Source of the DNA: Rhodoferax fermentans | GTDB taxonomy: Bacteria; Pseudomonadota; Gammaproteobacteria; Burkholderiales; Burkholderiaceae_C | Assembly: GCF_002017865.1 (NCBI RefSeq) | Contig: NZ_MTJN01000002.1 | Coordinates: 4,383,703-4,447,702 of the forward strand | Length of the DNA: 64,000 nucleotides | Reading direction: 5' to 3' | Part shown: positions 17,230 through 26,163 of the stretch, piece after piece | Layout of the letters: every line of letters begins with the position of its first letter | Position numbering within the stretch: the first letter of the stretch is position 1 | Position numbers and translations under genes: made by a program | Notes under the pieces: generated by a model | The model's database searches: none | What the model saw: the letters and a program-made list of their open reading frames with translations, nothing else | What the model was told of the DNA's origin: nothing

Positions 17230-18384
17230 ATGGAATCCAGCAGTCAAGATCGCAACTTACCCGCATCCGAACGCAAGCTTCAAAAAGCGCGTGACGACGG
17301 CCAAGTAGCACGTTCACGCGATTTGGCGCACCTGGCGGTATTGGGTGGCGGCGCAGTGACACTGATGGCCTTGGCACCAACCATGTTTGGGCAGCTCAAG
17401 ACCCACATGGGGCTGCAACTGCTGTTTGATGCACAAACCCTCAAAGACCCGATGATCATGGTGAACCGGCTGGGCGCCATGACAGCTGTGGGGCTGGTGG
17501 CCAGTGCCGTGTTTGCCGCCATCGTCAGTGCCATCGCGATCCTCGGCACCGTTGCGACGGGTGGCTGGGTGACCAGCCTGAAACCCATCACACCAGACTT
17601 CAGTCGACTCAACCCACTCTCGGGTTTTGGCCGTTTGTTCACCAAAGACAAGGCCACCGAAGTGGGCAAGATGACATTCATCGCCTTGATGTTGCTTCTA
17701 GTGGGCTTCAACTACCTCAAGGGTGGCCTCGACACCCTGGGCGCACTCGTGCTACAGCCCTCAGCCAAATCCTTGAGTTACCTAGCCGACTGGATCACCA
17801 CGGGCATGGGCCTGATGCTGTTGGTGGTGCTGGTGGTTGCGATGGTGGATGTGCCACTGCAGTCTTTCCTGCACAAATCGCGCATGAAGATGTCTCACCA
17901 GGAAATGAAACAGGAAAGCAAAGAGTCTGACGGCAACCCCCAAATGAAGGGCCGCATGCGCCAGCGCCAGCGCGACATCGCCAATGGCAACAGCATCTCC
18001 AAAGTGCCCAAAGCCGATTTTGTGCTGATGAACCCAACCCACTACGCTGTGGCGATCCAATACGACGACAAAACCATGCCGGCCCCGAGAGTCATTTCCA
18101 AAGGTGCGGACCTGCTGGCCTTCAAGATCCGTGACCTGGCCAAGGAAAACGCGATCCCCGTGCTGCAATCCCCCATGCTGGCGCGCGCTTTGTATGCCAA
18201 TGCAGAGATCGACCAGGACATCCCTACCAGCCTGTACACCGCTGTCGCCCAGGTGCTGGCCTACATCTACCGGCTCAAAGCCGCCATGCGCGGCGACGGC
18301 CCCCTACCAGGCGAGGTGCCCGTGCCCTTTGTGCCACCGGAACTGGACCCTCTGTCCAAAGTGATTGCGGCTGAAACACCATGA
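17230..18384 (+). CDS. flhB: Flagellar type III export switch protein FlhB
   Basis: 384 aa. The N-terminal ESSSQDRNLPASERKLQKAR motif and four membrane segments (about 35-55, 90-115, 145-165, 185-210) precede a soluble C-domain with the autocleavage motif NPTH (LMNPTHYAVAIQY). Self-cleavage at N/P switches export from rod/hook to filament substrates. flhA starts inside its stop codon region (4-bp overlap). Confidence 0.95.
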   Translation: MESSSQDRNLPASERKLQKARDDGQVARSRDLAHLAVLGGGAVTLMALAPTMFGQLKTHMGLQLLFDAQTLKDPMIMVNRLGAMTAVGLVASAVFAAIVSAIAILGTVATGGWVTSLKPITPDFSRLNPLSGFGRLFTKDKATEVGKMTFIALMLLLVGFNYLKGGLDTLGALVLQPSAKSLSYLADWITTGMGLMLLVVLVVAMVDVPLQSFLHKSRMKMSHQEMKQESKESDGNPQMKGRMRQRQRDIANGNSISKVPKADFVLMNPTHYAVAIQYDDKTMPAPRVISKGADLLAFKIRDLAKENAIPVLQSPMLARALYANAEIDQDIPTSLYTAVAQVLAYIYRLKAAMRGDGPLPGEVPVPFVPPELDPLSKVIAAETP

Positions 18385-20468
18385 ATACAAGCCTCAACAC
18401 CGTCAAGACCTGGTTTGGCAACAACTCCGCGCTGATGCAGGGAGCGGCAGCCCCCATGCTGGTGGTGGCCATTTTGTCGATGATGGTGCTGCCACTGCCG
18501 CCCTGGATTCTGGACACCTTCTTCACCTTCAACATCGCTGTGGCGCTGATGGTGATGATGGTCGCAGCCTACATGCTCAAGCCACTGGACTTTGCCGCCT
18601 TTCCGGCGGTGTTGCTGCTCACCACCTTGATGCGGCTGTCCCTCAACGTGGCGTCTACCCGCGTGGTGCTGCTGGAAGGCCATACCGGACCGGGAGCAGC
18701 CGGTGCGGTGATTGAGGCCTTTGGCCACTTTTTGATTGGCGGCAATTTTGCTGTCGGTCTGATTGTGTTCTCCATCCTCGTTGTTATCAACTTCATAGTG
18801 GTTACCAAAGGTGCAGAGCGGATCGCAGAGGTTTCTGCTCGCTTCGCACTGGATGCCATGCCTGGCAAACAGATGGCGGTGGATGCTGACCTGAACGCTG
18901 GCCTGATCGATGAGAAGGAGGCCAAACGCCGCCGCGCCGAAGTGTCTGAAGAAGCGGACTTCTTCGGCTCGATGGACGGTGCCTCGAAATTTGTGCGTGG
19001 TGATGCGGTGGCGGGCATCCTGATCTTGCTGATCAACATTTTTGGCGGCTTCACGGTTGGTGTGCTGCAACATGGCCTGAGCGCCTCGCAAGCCGCCGAC
19101 GCCTACATTCTGCTGGCGGTGGGTGATGCGCTGGTGGCCCAGATTCCAGGCTTGCTGATCTCGGTAGCCGCTGCCATGGTGGTGTCACGTGTCGGCAAGG
19201 AGCGCGATCTGAGCGGGCAGATTGTCAACCAGATGTTCATCTCGCCACGGGTGCTGGGCATCACCGCCACCATCATGGGCATTCTGGGGATCATCCCGGG
19301 CATGCCACATGTGGTGTTTATCGGCATCGCCTTGTTGCTGGGTTATGGCGCCTGGGCGCTGGCGCACAAGCCCGCACCCGTTGAAGAGGTCGCTGCGGCA
19401 CCCGTCGCAGCAGCGGATGGCGAAGCCAGCTGGGACGATTTGCAGCCGGTCGACCAACTGGGGCTAGAGCTCGGTTACCGGCTGATCACCTTGGTGGACA
19501 AAAACCGCCAAGGTGATTTGTTAACCCGTATCAAAGGTGTACGCCGCAAATTCGCCCAGGAGGTTGGCTTTTTGCCGCCACCGGTCCATGTGCGTGACAA
19601 CCTGGAACTCAAACCCAGTGGTTACCGCATCACCCTGCGTGGCGTGATTGTGGGTGAAGGTGAAGCCTTTCCTGGCATGTTTCTGGCCATCAACCCGGGT
19701 GGCATCAGCACCCCGTTGATCGGCACCCCCACCACCGACCCCGCATTTGGCCTGCCCGCACACTGGATCGATGCCCAGCAAAAAGAAGCGGCACAAATGG
19801 CTGGATTTACCGTGGTTGATTCCGAGACTGTGATGGCCACGCATTTGTCACACTTGATGCAAGTTCAAGCGGCGAAATTGCTCAGCCGAACAGAAACCCA
19901 ACAACTGGTAGAACACGTGGCCAAGCAGGCACCCAAACTGATTGAAGAAGTCATCCCCAAAATGGTTCCGATTGCCGTCTTCCAGAAAGTGTTGCAGCTG
20001 TTGCTGGAAGAGTCCGTGCACATTCGGGACATTCGCACCATCATCGAGTCTTTGGCCGAGCATGCTGGCGCGACCAACGACCCGGCAGAGCTTGCCAAAC
20101 GGGTGCGCGTGGCCCTGTCGCCCGCCATCGTGCAGCAGATTTACGGCCCAACCCATGAGCTCAACGTGATTGCCATCGACCCATCGCTGGAGCGCCTGCT
20201 GGTTCAAGCCTTGGGCAACACCACGGGTCAAGGCCAGGCACTGGACCCGGGTGTCGCTGACATCCTGACCAAAAAAGCCGCTGAAATGGCCCTCAAACAA
20301 GAAGAGATTGGTATTCCTGCCTGCCTGCTGGTGCCGGACCAGATCCGCAGCGCCATCGCCCGACTGGTGCGTCGTGTCGCACCGCGCTTGCAGGTGTTGG
20401 GTCACAGCGAAATACCTGAATCACACACCATCCGAATTGGCCCCATCCTTAAAGGCGCAGCATCATGA
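18381..20468 (+). CDS. flhA: Flagellar export gate protein FlhA
   Basis: 695 aa, standard size. The N-terminal half holds about eight membrane helices (roughly 20-315) with the conserved FHIPEP region between helices (RFALDAMPGKQMAVDADLNA). The C-terminal half is the cytoplasmic substrate- and chaperone-docking domain. It forms the nonameric export gate and uses the proton motive force. It overlaps flhB and flhF by 4 bp each, consistent with one operon. Confidence 0.96.
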   Translation: MNTSLNTVKTWFGNNSALMQGAAAPMLVVAILSMMVLPLPPWILDTFFTFNIAVALMVMMVAAYMLKPLDFAAFPAVLLLTTLMRLSLNVASTRVVLLEGHTGPGAAGAVIEAFGHFLIGGNFAVGLIVFSILVVINFIVVTKGAERIAEVSARFALDAMPGKQMAVDADLNAGLIDEKEAKRRRAEVSEEADFFGSMDGASKFVRGDAVAGILILLINIFGGFTVGVLQHGLSASQAADAYILLAVGDALVAQIPGLLISVAAAMVVSRVGKERDLSGQIVNQMFISPRVLGITATIMGILGIIPGMPHVVFIGIALLLGYGAWALAHKPAPVEEVAAAPVAAADGEASWDDLQPVDQLGLELGYRLITLVDKNRQGDLLTRIKGVRRKFAQEVGFLPPPVHVRDNLELKPSGYRITLRGVIVGEGEAFPGMFLAINPGGISTPLIGTPTTDPAFGLPAHWIDAQQKEAAQMAGFTVVDSETVMATHLSHLMQVQAAKLLSRTETQQLVEHVAKQAPKLIEEVIPKMVPIAVFQKVLQLLLEESVHIRDIRTIIESLAEHAGATNDPAELAKRVRVALSPAIVQQIYGPTHELNVIAIDPSLERLLVQALGNTTGQGQALDPGVADILTKKAAEMALKQEEIGIPACLLVPDQIRSAIARLVRRVAPRLQVLGHSEIPESHTIRIGPILKGAAS

Positions 20469-21904
20469 ACATCCAACGCTTTACTGCCCCCACCGCCCGG
20501 GAAGCCCTCGCCAAAGCACGCATGGCTTTTGGGGACGGCACTTTGATTCTGTCCAACCGCCCCACCGCCTCGGGCGTTGAAGTGGTGGCCACGGGAGAGG
20601 ACACGCTGGAAGCACTGGACCGCAACGAGGAAGCCCGGCAAAAACAGCGCCAGGCCCCAGCCAAAACCGCGCCAGCCGTCAACCCGGACAGCCAGGTGAT
20701 CGAGGACACCGCCCAGTTGGCTATGAGCACCCTGTCGTTTCAAGACTATGTGCGTGAGCGCATGCTGCGCCGCCGTCACGAAGCTATGGCCGTTCAAACC
20801 ACACCAGCGCAACAAGAGCTGTCAGAACCACCCGCGCGTGCGGCGATCCGCCCCACACCCACGCCAGTTGCACGCAACGTGTCGGTGACACCCGACATAG
20901 CCCCGATACAAGTGAAAAAGGCAGCCCCACGTGCACCCCTGGCAGCGCCTACGGCCGCCCCGTCGCAAGACATTGTGGACGAATTACACGCCATGAAAAC
21001 GCTGATTGAGGACCGCTTCAACACCCTGACCTGGCTTGGCCAGGCACGGCAGAACCCGATCCACTCCAACCTGATGCTCAAGCTGATCCGCTCCGGCTAT
21101 TCACCCGCGCTGGCAAGAACCATCATGGAACGTATGCCGGAAGACCTGAATGCCGCCGACGCCACACGTTGGGTCATGGACGTGCTGACCCGCAATCTGC
21201 GCACCGATGCAGCCTCCAGTGCCATCCATGAACAAGGGGGCACCTACGCACTGGTGGGCGCCACCGGCGTCGGAAAAACCACCACTGCTGCAAAATTGGC
21301 CGGGTTGTGCGCTCGCACGTACGGCCCGGCCAGCGTTGGTCTGATCACACTCGACACCTATCGGGTCGGTGCCCATGAACAGTTGCGCGCCTATGGCCGT
21401 ATGCTGGGGGTGGTGGCCCATCTGGCACACGACCGTGCAGCCTTGCAAGACCTGCTGGGACTGCTGTCCAACAAAAAGATGGTGTTGATCGACACCACCG
21501 GCATTGCCCCCAATGATCCGCGCAAACGCGACATGATGGACACGCTGGACCTGCCAGAAATCCATCGCCTGCTGGTCCTCAATGCAGGTGGCCACGGGGA
21601 CACCCTGGATGACATGGTCAATTCCTTCAAAACAACCGGTCTGCAACAAACGATCCTGTCCAAAACAGATGAGGCGGCCAAGATTGGGCCGGCACTGGAC
21701 GCCACGATCCGCCACCAGCTGGTGCTCAGAGGCGTCACCACCGGCCAAAAGGTTCCCGAAGACTGGGAACGCGCAGATGCCAGCAACCTTGTTGCAATGT
21801 CGATGCGCTCACCGGCCAAATCGGCGTTTGACCCCAAGATGACAGATCTGGGCTTCTTCTTTGCCGAGTCCACCCGGATGCAACCGGGACAACTTCATGC
21901 TTGA
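20465..21904 (+). CDS. flhF: SRP-type GTPase FlhF
   Basis: 479 aa. A basic N-terminal B domain (MNIQRFTAPTAREALAKARM), a variable proline-rich linker (about 60-165), then NG domains: P-loop GATGVGKTTTAAKLAG (about 261-276), LDTYRVGAHEQL and LIDTTG. FlhF helps place or start flagellar assembly at the membrane. The next gene begins 8 bp before its stop, so the pair is translationally coupled. Confidence 0.95.
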   Translation: MNIQRFTAPTAREALAKARMAFGDGTLILSNRPTASGVEVVATGEDTLEALDRNEEARQKQRQAPAKTAPAVNPDSQVIEDTAQLAMSTLSFQDYVRERMLRRRHEAMAVQTTPAQQELSEPPARAAIRPTPTPVARNVSVTPDIAPIQVKKAAPRAPLAAPTAAPSQDIVDELHAMKTLIEDRFNTLTWLGQARQNPIHSNLMLKLIRSGYSPALARTIMERMPEDLNAADATRWVMDVLTRNLRTDAASSAIHEQGGTYALVGATGVGKTTTAAKLAGLCARTYGPASVGLITLDTYRVGAHEQLRAYGRMLGVVAHLAHDRAALQDLLGLLSNKKMVLIDTTGIAPNDPRKRDMMDTLDLPEIHRLLVLNAGGHGDTLDDMVNSFKTTGLQQTILSKTDEAAKIGPALDATIRHQLVLRGVTTGQKVPEDWERADASNLVAMSMRSPAKSAFDPKMTDLGFFFAESTRMQPGQLHA

Positions 21905-22640
21905 ACCTTGCATCAATCAGGCCGCTGGCTTGCAAAGCCTGGCTTTGCAACAGGTGCCCCGACTGATTGCGGTCACCAGCCATGGCCAGCAGCAAGGTGA
22001 GTTGCCTTTGCTTTGGGGTCTGTGTACCAGTTGGGTCAGCCAGGGTTTGTCAGTGATGGTGCTTGACGGCCACACCCCAGAGTCACCGGACAACCCTGGG
22101 CTGGCGCAATGGCTCAACAACCCGCTGGATCGCCAGATGGATGAGGGCAACCCGGTCTCGTGGTCCGTCATTCCTGCAGCATTGGGCTTGGCCCGTTTGT
22201 CGGTGCATGGTTTGCTGACCAGCCCGGTGGGGGAGTTATTCAAAGCCTACGCAGTGGTTCTGGTGTATGCCGACGCTGAATCGTTGACTCTGTTGCTGCG
22301 CGGCAGCGCCCTGGCGCCGCTGGTGGTCGTTCCACCGGCCCAGGCTGCCACGATCACCGCCTACCAGGCCCTGAAACAGCTGTTGGTGAATGGCCAACTG
22401 CGACCAACTGTTGCTAATATCGTGGCCGACGCCAACACCACCATGCCCAAGCCACTGTCCTCACCCGTCCAAACCGTGATGAACTGTGCCTCGAACCACC
22501 TGGGCTACCGCATCAAACCGGTGACCATCACCGCCAGCGCCCGCGCAGACCGCTCGCAGGACGATGTCACCCGGCTGGCCATGCAACTGCTTGAAAGTGC
22601 CATCCCGCTGAACCACGCGCCGCTGGGGAGGGTGCATTGA
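21897..22640 (+). CDS. FlhG/FleN-like MinD-family protein lacking a P-loop
   Basis: 247 aa, starting with ATG overlapping the flhF stop. Position (flhF - here - fliA) is that of flhG, a MinD-type ATPase that limits flagellar number. The expected deviant Walker A (KGGxGKT) is replaced by VTSHGQQQGELPLLWGLCTS, although the following LSVMVLDGH matches the MinD strand with its acidic residue. The rest (AYAVVLVYADAESLTLL) aligns only in outline. It may be a nucleotide-free regulator, or may have a different role altogether. I leave the symbol blank because homology is inferred mainly from context. Confidence 0.6.
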   Translation: MLEPCINQAAGLQSLALQQVPRLIAVTSHGQQQGELPLLWGLCTSWVSQGLSVMVLDGHTPESPDNPGLAQWLNNPLDRQMDEGNPVSWSVIPAALGLARLSVHGLLTSPVGELFKAYAVVLVYADAESLTLLLRGSALAPLVVVPPAQAATITAYQALKQLLVNGQLRPTVANIVADANTTMPKPLSSPVQTVMNCASNHLGYRIKPVTITASARADRSQDDVTRLAMQLLESAIPLNHAPLGRVH

Positions 22641-23356
22641 TGTACACCGCCAAGGGACAACTGGACCGCAATGCACTGATTCGCCAGTACCAGCCCCTGG
22701 TACGCAAGCTGGCGCACCACATGATGGCCAAGCTGCCTGCCAACGTGCAGGTGGACGATCTGATCCAGGTCGGTTTGATTGGTCTGTCCGAAGCGCTGAC
22801 ACGGTTCGAGGCCACCCAGGGCGTGCAGTTTGAAACCTTTGCCACCCAACGCATCCGCGGCGCCATGCTGGACGAATTGCGCGAGAACGACTGGGTCTCT
22901 CGTGGCACACGCAAGAGCCAGAAAGACATCGAGGAGTCATTGCGCCGCCTGGAACACCGGCTGGGCCGTAGCCCGCTAGAGAGTGAAATCGCAGCCGATC
23001 TGGGCATGAGCCTGAGTGACTACCAGAGCCTGCTGGGCAAGGTCAAAGGTACCCAGCTGGTCTATCTGGAAGACATGAACCACGGTTCAGATGATGAAGA
23101 CAGTTTTCTGGATCGGCATATGGGTGACACCGAGGCCGACCCCCTGAACATGCTGCGCAACCAACGCCTGCGCGAAGCCCTCGTGGCCGCCATCAAGAAC
23201 CTGCCCGAACGTGAACAGTACATCATGAGCATGTACTACGAGCAAGACATGAACCTGAAAGAAATTGCAGCTGTGCTGGACGTGACCGAATCACGCATCT
23301 GCCAGTTACACAGCCAGTCGATTGCCCGCCTGCGGGCCAAAATGCGCACCCACTGA
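22640..23356 (+). CDS. fliA: Flagellar sigma factor sigma-28 (FliA)
   Basis: 238 aa. Regions 2 (VDDLIQVGLIGLSEALTRFE, then ETFATQRIRGAMLDELRENDW), 3 and 4 (EREQYIMSMYYEQDMNLKEI, then ESRICQLHSQSIARLR) are all present. It directs RNA polymerase to late flagellar promoters and is held by FlgM, encoded 0.6 kb away on the opposite strand. I chose ATG at 22640, which overlaps the previous stop (TGATG). An in-frame TTG precedes it. Confidence 0.96.
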   Translation: MYTAKGQLDRNALIRQYQPLVRKLAHHMMAKLPANVQVDDLIQVGLIGLSEALTRFEATQGVQFETFATQRIRGAMLDELRENDWVSRGTRKSQKDIEESLRRLEHRLGRSPLESEIAADLGMSLSDYQSLLGKVKGTQLVYLEDMNHGSDDEDSFLDRHMGDTEADPLNMLRNQRLREALVAAIKNLPEREQYIMSMYYEQDMNLKEIAAVLDVTESRICQLHSQSIARLRAKMRTH

Positions 23357-23427
23357 GCTGCAGCGGTATTGGCATACCTGCCAATCAGGCTCGCAGCCGG
23401 CCCGTCCGGACACCCTTGCCAAACACT

Positions 23428-23451
23428 TTGATGCACCCAGGGGTGCATCAA
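23428..23451. terminator. Bidirectional stem-loop between convergent fliA and flgN-like gene
   Basis: Perfect 11-bp inverted repeat TTGATGCACCC / GGGTGCATCAA with a 2-nt centre. It lies between the ends of two convergent operons, the expected place for a shared terminator. Flanking T/A runs are short. Confidence 0.65.
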
Positions 23452-23471
23452 GGCAGCAACAACAGAACGAA

Positions 23472-23867
23472 TTAGGCGCTGATCACCTGGAACTCACCAC
23501 TTTGACGTCCGGCACTGCCATAGGGCTGGCGGCTGAACCGGCCCGCTGCGGGCGCATAGGTGGGATTGCGGGTGGCTGGAATCAGAGTGCCCAGCGAGAT
23601 CTCGGCGAGAAAGCTGCGGCGCATCAAAGCCTCCCGACAGGCATCAAACGACGCCATCGTTTGGCGCACACGCAGCTTCAGCGGCGACGGCAGCTCCTGA
23701 TTCAGCGCAGAAATTTGCGGCAAACGCGACAACTCAATAACAGCGGCTTGCAAATTGGCACTGGCATGGACCAGATCGCCGGAATCCGGGTCGAGCAAAC
23801 AACGAGAGACTTGGTCGAGGTGGGCGTCAATGGTGTCCAGATGAGACTGGATCAAGCGGTTTGGCAT
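23472..23867 (-). CDS. FlgN-like flagellar export chaperone (putative)
   Basis: 131 aa, helical. It directly follows flgM on the same strand with a 46-bp gap, the standard place of flgN, whose product is the export chaperone for FlgK and FlgL. The sequence (RLIQSHLDTIDAHLDQVSRC and following helices) has the amphipathic N-terminal helix expected, and a C-terminus with GRFSRQPYGSAGRQ. FlgN proteins are poorly conserved, so the call leans on context and size. Confidence 0.6.
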   Translation of the reverse strand: MPNRLIQSHLDTIDAHLDQVSRCLLDPDSGDLVHASANLQAAVIELSRLPQISALNQELPSPLKLRVRQTMASFDACREALMRRSFLAEISLGTLIPATRNPTYAPAAGRFSRQPYGSAGRQSGEFQVISA

Positions 23868-23913
23868 GGTGCACCCCCTGAGCTAAAAGCCAGGGCAGTG
23901 TCACTGCCCCGAA

Positions 23914-24246
23914 TCAAACGCTGCTGCGTTTCAACATGTCCTGCGCGTTGGACAACAACTTGTCGGCAATCACGCCGGGGTTGACCACATAGGTGCCATC
24001 CGAAATGGCTTGTTTGATGGTGCTGACCTTGGCCATGTCGACATCTGCCACGTCGCCGGACCCGTCCATTTCCAAAGACCGGGCCAGACTGGACACGGTC
24101 ACCGCCACACCTGCTGTTGGCGCGCTTTTGGGAGCACTGGCGCCAGGTTTCACCTGCGTACCCGCCACCTGACCATTCTTGGCAGGTAAAGAAGCAGCGG
24201 TGCTGCTGATGGCAACGTGGTTGTCGGTGGGCTTGATGGTGGTCAT
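23914..24246 (-). CDS. flgM: Anti-sigma-28 factor FlgM
   Basis: 110 aa. A disordered N-terminus, then the FliA-binding C-terminal half with VDMAKVSTIKQAISDGTYVV and NPGVIADKLLSNAQDML, the FlgM signature. It binds FliA until exported after hook completion. I chose ATG at 24246 (MTTIKPTDNH), preceded by TTTTGGAGACC, rather than an upstream in-frame TTG. A good sigma-28 promoter lies upstream. Confidence 0.92.
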   Translation of the reverse strand: MTTIKPTDNHVAISSTAASLPAKNGQVAGTQVKPGASAPKSAPTAGVAVTVSSLARSLEMDGSGDVADVDMAKVSTIKQAISDGTYVVNPGVIADKLLSNAQDMLKRSSV

Positions 24247-24288
24247 GGTGGTCTCCAAAACTACTGTAAGAGTAGCCTCGTAGGAACA

Positions 24289-24315
24289 CTTTCGGCAAAA
24301 ACAGCCGCAACTTTA
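24289..24315 (-). promoter_or_regulatory. Sigma-28 (FliA) promoter of flgM
   Basis: On the minus strand TAAAGTT is followed by GCCGAAAG. Counted as TAAA-N15-GCCGAAAG, the spacing equals the canonical TAAA-N15-GCCGATAA and six of eight -10 bases match. It lies 43 bp upstream of the flgM ATG, so FliA would drive expression of its own inhibitor, as in enterobacteria. Confidence 0.75.
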
Positions 24316-24342
24316 AACCTATTTGCAAAATCGCCCCAAAAC

Positions 24343-25083
24343 TCACAACACAACCCTCACAGTGCGCTCGTCAGACACCGTCCCGGTGATGACCTGGCCA
24401 TTCTCCATACGGACCATCGCATTCTGGCCAAGCACCCCGGCAGACAAGGCTTGCGCCCGGGCGGCAATCTTAAAACCGGGACCCACGGCCACCACCCGCA
24501 CCTGGGCGCCGGTTTGAAAGACCTGCGGGGCCTTGACCATGTCCTGGCGCAGGGCCTGGCCGGTGGACAGCAGTCGGGTGGCGGCCTTGCCCACCCAGGC
24601 ACTCTGGTTGGCCACAATGGCAGCGTTGCCCTCGGCCCAATCTACCTCCATCGCCATGGCATCAGAGGCCTGCAATGTGGTGCCGGGCGCCACCTGGCCT
24701 TTGATCACCCAGGCCGGGCCCATGGCCTTGACCGTGATCGGCAAAAAAACATTCCACTTGACAGCCCCCTGAACACAGCGCAAACCCAGACGCGTCTTGC
24801 CCCACAGCCGGACATTGGGCGGCAAATAGGGTTCAACATGGGCGCAGGGCGCCAAGGTCAGTCGGCGGTCCAGCTGGCCCACCACCACCTCCATGCGCAG
24901 CGGCAACTCGCTGCGTTGTTGAGACAGCATGTCATTGACCCAACGTTGCGCCGATACATACAGATCATCACCCTGGGCCGCGGGCGTGGCCGTCTGGGCA
25001 TGGCTGGCATGCCATGAAAAAGCCGCCGCCCACAGGGTGGCGAGCATCAGGCGGCGAGACCATCGCAAGAAGTGATTCAACAT
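24343..25083 (-). CDS. flgA: Flagellar P-ring chaperone FlgA
   Basis: 246 aa. The signal peptide (about 1-30, MLATLWAAAFSWHASHAQ) targets it to the periplasm, where it assists P-ring (FlgI) assembly. The C-terminal SAF/chaperone domain is recognisable (QTGAQVRVVAVGPGFKIAAR and GVLGQNAMVRMENGQVITGT). It is divergent from flgB. The flgM promoter lies just downstream. Confidence 0.92.
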   Translation of the reverse strand: MLNHFLRWSRRLMLATLWAAAFSWHASHAQTATPAAQGDDLYVSAQRWVNDMLSQQRSELPLRMEVVVGQLDRRLTLAPCAHVEPYLPPNVRLWGKTRLGLRCVQGAVKWNVFLPITVKAMGPAWVIKGQVAPGTTLQASDAMAMEVDWAEGNAAIVANQSAWVGKAATRLLSTGQALRQDMVKAPQVFQTGAQVRVVAVGPGFKIAARAQALSAGVLGQNAMVRMENGQVITGTVSDERTVRVVL

Positions 25084-25266
25084 GACGTACCCCTAGACAA
25101 TGACAGTCATTGTCATCGTGACACCCTTGAATAGACGGCACAAGTAAACGGGGTTTGCCCCTTTATTCGGGGTTTAGAAAAGCGACAGCGTTTTCATAAT
25201 CTGCCAGACCGTGATCCGCCCGCCTCACAAGCAGCGGCCCCAAATCACAGAAAGCAGAGGTGTTTG
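25084..25266. promoter_or_regulatory. Divergent flgA / flgB control region
   Basis: A gap of about 180 bp that must hold both class II promoters. It contains a perfect palindrome ACAATGAC-A-GTCATTGT (25097-25113) close to flgA and GC-rich repeats (cggggtttg ... cggggtttag). The palindrome is a candidate regulator site, perhaps FlhDC-related, but I cannot match it to a known consensus. Confidence 0.45.
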
Positions 25267-25716
25267 ATGTTCGCGAAATTAACCAGTGGTTTGGACTTTC
25301 ATGCCAAAGCCTTGGTGCTGCGTGCCGAACGCCAACGCATTCTGGCCAGCAACATGGCCAATGCAGACACCCCCGGCTATGCCTCGCGTGATTTCAATTT
25401 CAAAGAAGCCCTGAGCCAACAGACCCAAACAAGTGATAGCGAACTCTCCAAGGCTGGCAAGGGCTTGAGTCTCAAAAGTAGCACAGGCATCACCGACAGC
25501 AGGCACCTGCAGCTGCCCGCCGTGGTCAACAGTGAACTGAGCGGCAACAACGCCATGGGCTACGGCGTACAAACCCAGCCCAGCGTGGACGGCAACAGCG
25601 TCGACATGGACCGCGAACGGGCCAACTTTGTGGACAACTCGGTGCGTTACGAGTCCACCCTGCGCTTTATCAACGGCCAGTCCAAAACCATTTTGGCCGC
25701 CATTCAGGGTCAATAG
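25267..25716 (+). CDS. flgB: Flagellar proximal rod protein FlgB
   Basis: 149 aa. RQRILASNMANADTPGYASR is the rod/hook N-terminal motif and the C-terminal coiled coil ends VRYESTLRFINGQSKTILAA. First gene of the rod-hook operon. ATG at 25267 was chosen over an adjacent in-frame TTG. Confidence 0.95.
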   Translation: MFAKLTSGLDFHAKALVLRAERQRILASNMANADTPGYASRDFNFKEALSQQTQTSDSELSKAGKGLSLKSSTGITDSRHLQLPAVVNSELSGNNAMGYGVQTQPSVDGNSVDMDRERANFVDNSVRYESTLRFINGQSKTILAAIQGQ

Positions 25717-25740
25717 ACCTGACACCTGCGGAGCAACACC

Positions 25741-26145
25741 ATGTCGATGTTTTCAATTTTCAACGTCTCCGGCAGCGCCGTCAGCGCCCAGTCGCAGCGC
25801 CTCAATGTGGTGGCCAGCAACCTGGCCAACGTGGATGCTGTCGCCGGGCCGGACGGCCAGGGCTACAAGGCCCGCCAGGTGGTGTTTCAGACCACCCCCA
25901 TGGGTGGTGACGCCACGGCCGGGGTCAAGGTCAGCTCGATCACGGAGAGCAACGAGCCGTTCAAACGTGTGCACAACCCGAATCACCCCTCGGCCGATGC
26001 CGATGGTTATGTGAACTACTCCAACGTCAACCCGGTGGAGGAGATGGTGAACATGATCTCCGCCTCGCGTTCTTACCAGAACAACGTTGAAGTGATGAAC
26101 ACCGCCAAAACCCTGCTGCTCAAAACGCTGCAGATGGGTCAATAA
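25741..26145 (+). CDS. flgC: Flagellar proximal rod protein FlgC
   Basis: 134 aa, full length. N-terminal [20 protein letters not shown] and C-terminal [20 protein letters not shown] are typical rod motifs. It polymerises in the rod after FlgB, in the periplasm. It starts 24 bp after flgB. Confidence 0.95.
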   Translation: MSMFSIFNVSGSAVSAQSQRLNVVASNLANVDAVAGPDGQGYKARQVVFQTTPMGGDATAGVKVSSITESNEPFKRVHNPNHPSADADGYVNYSNVNPVEEMVNMISASRSYQNNVEVMNTAKTLLLKTLQMGQ

Positions 26146-26163
26146 TTTTTCAAGGACACCCTC

